A stretch of DNA of 35,859 nucleotides from Candidatus Omnitrophota bacterium (GTDB lineage Bacteria; Omnitrophota; Gorgyraeia; JACQQV01), in assembly GCA_016206785.1 (NCBI GenBank), contig JACQQV010000031.1, positions 1-35,859 of the forward strand. Reading direction: 5' to 3'. Below, one piece after another: positions 31,946-35,859 of this stretch. The notes below the pieces were generated by a model. It saw only the letters and a list, made by a program, of their open reading frames with translations. It had not been told where the DNA came from and ran no database searches. How positions within the stretch are numbered: position 1 is the first letter of the stretch; every line of letters begins with the position of its first letter. The position numbers and the translations under genes were made by a program.

Positions 31946-32341
31946 TTAATGAGCGGGTCCTTGCAAAATATGTTGTTCCAGTTTTCTTAAATCAAGAGGT
32001 TTCACCAAAATCTCCGATGCCCCTGCTTGTGCCGCTTTGGCAAGGGCGTCACGACTCGGATAAGCGGTCATCATGAGAACCGGAAGGTCCGGATGGAGCT
32101 GTTTCATCTGGCGGAGGGTCTCAAGCCCGCTCATCTCAGGAAGGAGATAATCCAAAAGGACCAAGGTCGGTGTCTGGGAATGCGCATAACGTATCGCTTC
32201 TTCACCGTTCGCCACGGCAGTCACATGTTCACAGCCGATTAACTTGAAAAAGCGGACAAGAAGGTCCCGGCTCCCGGCATCGTCATCGACGATCAGGATC
32301 TCTCCATTCCCCAACGATTTCGTAATGGCGTCTCTATCCAT
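31946..32341 (-). CDS. Receiver-domain response regulator, first gene of the riboswitch operon
   Basis: 131 residues: a CheY-like receiver with DDD (19-21), phospho-acceptor Asp64 (VLLDYLLPEMSG), Thr in MMTAYPSRD, Lys in VKPLDLR. No output domain. The ATG lies 17 bases after the U-run of a riboswitch terminator, with GAGG nearly touching the ATG. It begins the series HTH, Ser/Thr kinase, histidine kinase, receiver. Confidence 0.92.
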   Translation of the reverse strand: MDRDAITKSLGNGEILIVDDDAGSRDLLVRFFKLIGCEHVTAVANGEEAIRYAHSQTPTLVLLDYLLPEMSGLETLRQMKQLHPDLPVLMMTAYPSRDALAKAAQAGASEILVKPLDLRKLEQHILQGPAH

Positions 32342-32352
32342 ACCTCAATCCC

Positions 32353-32385
32353 AAAATAAAAAACCCATCCTTTGAAAGGATGGGT
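32353..32385 (-). terminator. Intrinsic terminator of riboswitch 2
   Basis: Minus-strand stem ACCCATCCTTT/AAAGGATGGGT (32385-32363) followed by TTTTTTATTTT. It stands just before the response regulator start, so termination here would switch off the signalling operon. Confidence 0.92.
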
Positions 32386-32520
32386 CACTTTTATCGGCAG
32401 CCAGGCTACCTTACCTCTCGGTGTAGGCCCTTTGGCTTTGCCCGCCTACGCGCTTTCGCGCTTCGGCGGGTCCGCCATTCTTTTTGGCGGACGCCCTATC
32501 CTTTCGAATAGTTTGCCTTT
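32386..32520 (-). promoter_or_regulatory. GEMM-I (c-di-GMP type) riboswitch 2, with an insertion
   Basis: Minus strand: AAAGGCAAAC, stem CTATTC-GAAA-GGATAG, then GCAAAGCC, GGGCCTACACC-GAGA-GGT, and AAGGTAGCCTGGCTGCCGA. These are the GEMM-I landmarks, with G at the position that separates c-di-GMP (G20) from cGAMP aptamers. Between the GAAA hairpin and GCAAAGCC the usual GAC is replaced by about 50 bases that fold into two hairpins: GTCCGCC/GGCGGAC, and CCGCC/GGCGG around GCGC-GAAA-GCGC. The base that normally intercalates into the ligand (A47) is therefore lost or displaced. It lies in the leader of the signalling operon. Confidence 0.82.
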
Positions 32521-32542
32521 TTCGATTTGTAAATCTGTCAAA

Positions 32543-32571
32543 AGTATACCACAGGAACGGCTGAAAAACAA
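32543..32571 (-). promoter_or_regulatory. Promoter of riboswitch 2 and the signalling operon
   Basis: The minus strand has TTGTTT (32571-32566), a 17-base spacer and TATACT (32548-32543). Predicted start near 32536, about 16 bases before the aptamer. The same TATACT follows a full TTGACA before riboswitch 1. Confidence 0.7.
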
Positions 32572-32576
32572 GGGGG

Positions 32577-32613
32577 CAAAAAAACAAACCCACCGGCGCT
32601 TTCGCACCGGTGG
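32577..32613 (-). terminator. Strong intrinsic terminator between the two riboswitches
   Basis: Minus-strand stem CCACCGGTGC-GAAA-GCGCCGGTGG followed by GTTTGTTTTTTT. It separates riboswitch 1 from promoter 2. Upstream, AAGCAAGCCC (32628-32619) can pair with GGGCTTGCTT in riboswitch 1's tail (32671-32662), giving alternative structures. Confidence 0.88.
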
Positions 32614-32635
32614 ATTCCGGGCTTGCTTGTTATGA

Positions 32636-32826
32636 AAAATAAAAAGAGCCGATTTCCCCAGAAGCAAGCCCTGGTTTTGCTTCGGCAACCCAGCCGCCCT
32701 GTTCCGCCGTTACAATTTTACCATTTTACCCTGGCTCCTCACACCCAGGGGCGTCTCATAACCGGCGAAGTGTAGGCCTGTGGCTTTGCGTCCCCGCCTT
32801 TCGGCGGGTTTGCCTTTATCGGCTCT
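32636..32826 (-). promoter_or_regulatory. GEMM-I (c-di-GMP type) riboswitch 1 with enlarged P2
   Basis: Minus strand: AAAGGCAAAC, stem CCGCC-GAAA-GGCGG, GGACGCAAAGCC, ACAGGCCTA, and later GGCGGCTGGGTTGCC, the GEMM-I core with the uninterrupted GACGCAAAGCC. Between GGCCTA and the last element lies about 75 bases with a CCCTGG/CCAGGG hairpin, longer than usual. The ends close as AGAGCCGAT (32826-32818) with ATCGGCTCT (32653-32645), whose 3' strand runs into TTTTATTTTT, so P1 itself may form a terminator when ligand is bound. No gene lies between it and promoter 2. Confidence 0.88.
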
Positions 32827-32834
32827 AAAGGCGA

Positions 32835-32863
32835 AGTATACCCTACGTTTCCGTCGCTGTCAA
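32835..32863 (-). promoter_or_regulatory. Consensus sigma70-type promoter of riboswitch 1
   Basis: Minus-strand TTGACA (32863-32858), a 17-base spacer and TATACT (32840-32835), immediately after the sucD stop. Predicted start near 32828, at the first base of the riboswitch P1 stem. Confidence 0.88.
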
Positions 32864-32866
32864 GAC

Positions 32867-33748
32867 CTAACGACATGATTTCTTGAGAAGCTGGGAAACG
32901 GTTTGTCCAATGTGACCCGGACTTTCAGCCACCAAAACGCCGCCTGCCCGCAGGGTGGCGATTTTTTCTTCAGCGGTTCCAGTCGATCCGGCAATAATTG
33001 CACCGGCATGGCCCATCCGTTTTCCAGGAGGAGCGGTCCGGCCCGCAATAAAGGCAGCGACCGGTTTTCTAAATTCTGCTTGAATAAATCGGGTGGCCTC
33101 CTCTTCCGCCATTCCACCAATCTCTCCAATTAAAAGAAGGGCCTCGGTCTCATCATCCTTTGCAAAAAGTTTAAGAAGATCGACAAAGTCGCTCCCAAGG
33201 ACTGGGTCACCTCCAATGCCGATGCAGGTCGACTGACCCAACCCAAGTTTTGTCAGTTGCCAGACCGCTTCATACGTTAAGGTGCCGCTCCGGGAAAGGA
33301 CACCGATCGAACCCTTCTTATGAATATAGCCAGGCATAATCCCGATTTTGCATGCGTCGGGAGTCACGAGCCCAGGACAGTTAGGGCCGATAAGCCGCAC
33401 CCTTTTGGGCTTCAGCTCCTCTTTGACACGGATCATGTCGAGCGTCGGAATTCCTTCCGTAATGCAAACGATGAGGCGAATGCCTCCTGCCGCGGATTCC
33501 CGAATCGCCTCCAGGCAAGATTGAGCAGGGACAAAAATAACCGAGGCATCCGCCCCTGTCTGTTGGACCGCCTCCTGAACGGTATTAAAAACAGGGGCCC
33601 CCTCGCAGGTTGTTCCCCCTTTCCCCGGCGTTACTCCTCCAACAACTTGTGTGCCGTACTCAAGCATCTTCTGCGTATGAAAACGACCCGCATTTCCGGT
33701 AATCCCCTGAACAATCACGCGTGTATTCTTGTTGACAAGAATTGACAT
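32867..33748 (-). CDS. sucD: Succinyl-CoA synthetase alpha subunit
   Basis: 293 residues from [15 protein letters not shown], the usual SucD start; the upstream TTG frame to 33766 reads through a repeat. CoA-binding domain with [14 protein letters not shown], then [11 protein letters not shown] and the phosphohistidine segment [21 protein letters not shown]. Together with SucC it interconverts succinyl-CoA and succinate with nucleotide formation in the TCA cycle, in either direction. No ribosome site is visible before the ATG, which follows a 139-base gap occupied by a fold-back repeat, unlike the tight mdh-sucC junction. Confidence 0.96.
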   Translation of the reverse strand: MSILVNKNTRVIVQGITGNAGRFHTQKMLEYGTQVVGGVTPGKGGTTCEGAPVFNTVQEAVQQTGADASVIFVPAQSCLEAIRESAAGGIRLIVCITEGIPTLDMIRVKEELKPKRVRLIGPNCPGLVTPDACKIGIMPGYIHKKGSIGVLSRSGTLTYEAVWQLTKLGLGQSTCIGIGGDPVLGSDFVDLLKLFAKDDETEALLLIGEIGGMAEEEATRFIQAEFRKPVAAFIAGRTAPPGKRMGHAGAIIAGSTGTAEEKIATLRAGGVLVAESPGHIGQTVSQLLKKSCR

Positions 33749-33762
33749 GGGTAGTGAAAATT

Positions 33763-33890
33763 CCAATTACCAAATTACAAACACCAAACAAATTCCAAGT
33801 CTTCAATAACCAATTGACCAAGCATAAGTTTGGTCATTGGAATTTAGAAAATTGGTTATTGTTTGTATCTTGGAATTTGGTGATTGGTTA
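33763..33890. repeat. AT-rich imperfect fold-back element between sucC and sucD
   Basis: About 60-base arms rich in CCAATTACCAAATT and TTGGAATTTGG type words are imperfect reverse complements around the loop GCATAAG (33822-33828); the best paired part is TTGACCAA/TTGGTCA at the centre. The right end includes the sucC stop codon. It looks like a MITE-like or other interspersed palindromic repeat; it carries no gene. Confidence 0.7.
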
Positions 33891-35060
33891 TTTCCCATCT
33901 CCTTTTGCTGCACGCACCACTTTCATGGCGGCATCATCCATGGTATCTGCTGGAATGATTTTGAGCCCAGACTCCGCGATGATTTTCTTTCCGATCTCCA
34001 CGTTCGTCCCTTCAAGACGCACCACCAGAGGCACCCGCAAGGGTGCCTCCTTAAGCGCGCCGAGAATCCCTTGGGCAATCACGTCACATTTCATGATCCC
34101 GCCAAAGATATTGACGAGGACGGCTTTAATCTTTTCATCCGATAAAAGAATTTTGAACGCCTCGCGCACCTGATGCTGGTCTGCCCCCCCTCCCACATCG
34201 AGGAAATTGGCTGGTGAGCCCCCATACAACTTGATGACATCCATGGTGGCCATCGCCAGACCCGCCCCATTCACAAGGCAACCGATATTTCCGTCAAGAG
34301 GAATGTAACTAATCCCCACCTCCTGGGCCAAGAGCTCTTTGGGGTGCTCTTCCTCCCGATCGCGCAACGTTGCAAGTTCCGGATGACGGAAGAGGGCATT
34401 GTCGTCGACGGACATCTTGCAGTCGAGTGCTACCAGGGTATTTGCCTGAGTGAGCACAAAGGGATTAATTTCAAGAAGTGAAAGATCCTTCTCAAAAAAA
34501 ATGTTGGAAAGTAAAGAAAGGAGGGAATGAAACGGCCCCTCTAAAGAAGAAACGAGTCCTAAGTGGCGTGCGACCCCCTTGGATTGAGAGGGAGTCGGGC
34601 CACTGCGAGGATCCATCGCTTCCTTTAAAAGCGCGGAAGGGTCTCTCTTGGCGATCTCTTCAATGTCCACGCCTCCTGTGGCACTTGCCAAAACAACGGG
34701 TAGAGAGAGGCTCCGATCGATCACGATGCCCAAATAAAATTCTTTCGCAATCGGCGTCTCCTGCTCGACGAGAATCCGCCGAGCGATCACCCCTTGGGGG
34801 CCTGTCTGGGCTGTGACAAGACGTTTCCCGATGAGATCAAAGGCGGCGTCGAGGAATTCCTCCCGCGTCCCGACCCGTTTGACGCCGCCCGCTTTTCCCC
34901 GGCCCCCCACATGCACCTGAGCTTTTAAAACAGCCCGACCCCCTCCTAAGCGATGAAAGAGGTCTTCTGCTTCTTTCAGGGTAGAGGCCACCGCTCCCTT
35001 CGGAACAGGGATCCCATAAGAGGCAAGAATCGATTTTGCCTGAAATTCGTGGAGTTTCAT
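33888..35060 (-). CDS. sucC: Succinyl-CoA synthetase beta subunit (ADP-forming type)
   Basis: 390 residues. The start MKLHEFQAKSILASYGIPVPKG is diagnostic. ATP-grasp domain with KAQVHVGGRGKAGGVK, LEINPFVLT and LDCKMSVDDNA, then the CoA-ligase domain with GNIGCLVNGAGLAMATMD and NFLDVGGGA. Partner of SucD. It overlaps the mdh stop by four bases (ATGA), so the two are co-translated. Its own stop lies inside a repeat element. Confidence 0.97.
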   Translation of the reverse strand: MKLHEFQAKSILASYGIPVPKGAVASTLKEAEDLFHRLGGGRAVLKAQVHVGGRGKAGGVKRVGTREEFLDAAFDLIGKRLVTAQTGPQGVIARRILVEQETPIAKEFYLGIVIDRSLSLPVVLASATGGVDIEEIAKRDPSALLKEAMDPRSGPTPSQSKGVARHLGLVSSLEGPFHSLLSLLSNIFFEKDLSLLEINPFVLTQANTLVALDCKMSVDDNALFRHPELATLRDREEEHPKELLAQEVGISYIPLDGNIGCLVNGAGLAMATMDVIKLYGGSPANFLDVGGGADQHQVREAFKILLSDEKIKAVLVNIFGGIMKCDVIAQGILGALKEAPLRVPLVVRLEGTNVEIGKKIIAESGLKIIPADTMDDAAMKVVRAAKGDGK

Positions 35061-35859
35061 GAGGAGAGGAGAGAAGAGAGTTCTTGAACGCCTTGCCGCA
35101 CACTCTCTGCAGATTTGGAAAGGGCCTTTTTTTCCTCGTCGGTGAGTTTGAGTTCAACGACTTCCAAAACCCCTTTGCGGCCCAACCGGCAGGGCACCCC
35201 GCAGAAAACGCCCTTGAGTCCATACTCTCCCTCAAGAAGGGTACAGCATGGAAGGATCTCGCGCTCATCCAGAAGAATGCTTTTGACCATTTGCGTGACA
35301 GAAGAAGCGGGGGCATAGTAGGCACTTCCCTGTTTGAGAAGTGATACAATCTCTGCCCCTCCATTCCGTGTTCGTGTAATCAGGGCGTCCAACTCATCCT
35401 GTGAAAGGAGTTTTGAGATCGGTGTGGAATTGACCGTGGTGTAATTTGGAAGAGGAACCATATCATCCCCATGGCCGCCGAGTACCATCGCATTGACATC
35501 TTTGACGCTTACCTTCAGTTTTTCAGCGATAAAATAACGGAATCGGGCGCTGTCTAAAACCCCTGCCATCCCCATCACCCTCTGCTTCGGAAATCGAGTG
35601 ATTTGATGGACAAGACTCGTCATGACATCCAAAGGATTTGTCACCATGATGAGAATGGACTGAGAGGCGTATTGAAGAACCTTCTCCGCTACACCCTTCA
35701 CAATTTGAGCATTCGTTTTCAAAAGGTCCATCCGGCTCATCCCAGGCTTCCGGGAAACGCCAGCGGTCACGACGACAATCTCTGAGCCGACGATCTCTGA
35801 ATAATCATTGGTTCCAATAACTTTTGCGTCGTGCTTTTCAAGGGGAGCGGCTTCCATGA
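35057..35859 (-). CDS. mdh: Malate dehydrogenase, LDH-like type (5' end outside window)
   Basis: The last about 267 residues of a protein of about 310; the NAD-binding GxGxxG is beyond the window edge. Visible: VVTAGVSRKPGMSRMDL (substrate-loop arginines typical of LDH-like malate dehydrogenase), MVTNPLDVMT, GVLDSARFR and the catalytic His in VLGGHGDDMVP. It oxidises malate to oxaloacetate with NAD. It leads the mdh-sucC-sucD TCA operon with a four-base overlap into sucC. Confidence 0.95.
   Translation of the reverse strand, partial: MEAAPLEKHDAKVIGTNDYSEIVGSEIVVVTAGVSRKPGMSRMDLLKTNAQIVKGVAEKVLQYASQSILIMVTNPLDVMTSLVHQITRFPKQRVMGMAGVLDSARFRYFIAEKLKVSVKDVNAMVLGGHGDDMVPLPNYTTVNSTPISKLLSQDELDALITRTRNGGAEIVSLLKQGSAYYAPASSVTQMVKSILLDEREILPCCTLLEGEYGLKGVFCGVPCRLGRKGVLEVVELKLTDEEKKALSKSAESVRQGVQELSSLLSS

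Noticed and set aside
32372-32688. Short open frames (60-87 codons) in the gap before the signalling operon
   Set aside because: The region is explained by riboswitch, promoter and terminator structures on the minus strand; the frames lack ribosome sites.
33763-33890. Insertion sequence
   Set aside because: There is no transposase frame and no clear target duplication; it is only a fold-back repeat.

Overview
The window (35,859 bases, gene-dense, no rRNA, transposase or CRISPR array seen) comes from a Gram-negative respiratory bacterium. It encodes outer-membrane porins, Tat-exported molybdenum/iron-sulfur enzymes, system II cytochrome c maturation (ResB/CcsA), many two-component proteins, GEMM-I riboswitches and AhbC/AhbD-like tetrapyrrole radical SAM enzymes. 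That mix fits Nitrospirota or deltaproteobacterial lineages. The placement is inference, since no marker gene suitable for phylogeny was identified.

Layout. (1) 1-4905, minus strand: an exported respiratory complex (outer-membrane porin, four-cluster ferredoxin-like subunit, NrfD-type quinol membrane subunit, molybdopterin catalytic subunit cut by the window edge). (2) 5099-9457, minus: a cupredoxin-like protein, CcsA and ResB, then an exported unknown protein and a monoheme cytochrome-porin fusion resembling Cyc2. (3) 9546-20412, minus: eleven tightly packed, mostly overlapping genes running from a CRP/FNR regulator through a two-component pair, AhbC-like radical SAM, B12-binding radical SAM, AhbD/NirJ2-like radical SAM, hemerythrin, membrane protein and nitronate monooxygenase-like protein to an OmpR-type two-component pair. 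A second CRP/FNR gene precedes it. (4) 21223-24595, plus: a RiPP-like cluster with a SPASM radical SAM enzyme, an unlisted 44-residue Cys-containing peptide, an HPr-kinase-like P-loop protein and a radical SAM-like protein with an abnormal CX11CX2C motif. (5) tRNA-Phe and a PCMH-type FAD oxidase. (6) 26249-32341, minus: a signalling operon (response regulator, small HTH protein, 1145-residue Ser/Thr kinase ending in a GspE-N/MshEN-like domain, GAF/PAS histidine kinase, response regulator), preceded by two GEMM-I (c-di-GMP type) riboswitches, each with its own promoter and terminator. (7) 32867-35859, minus: sucD, sucC and mdh (cut by the edge) of the TCA cycle.

How they work together. An FNR-like palindrome, ATGAT-N4-ATCAT (one copy with one mismatch), stands before the molybdoenzyme operon, the CRP/tetrapyrrole operon and the RiPP-like cluster. 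In all three the dyad centre lies 32 bases from the centre of a -10-like hexamer, the geometry of a class II activated promoter. This suggests one CRP/FNR protein links respiration, haem modification and the modified peptide. Separately, c-di-GMP is probably read twice at the signalling operon: by tandem riboswitches in the DNA leader and possibly by the MshEN-like tail of the kinase it encodes.

The strongest candidates for undescribed biology are the RiPP-like cluster, the tandem and insertion-bearing riboswitches over a kinase-MshEN fusion, and the CRP-radical SAM-hemerythrin operon.
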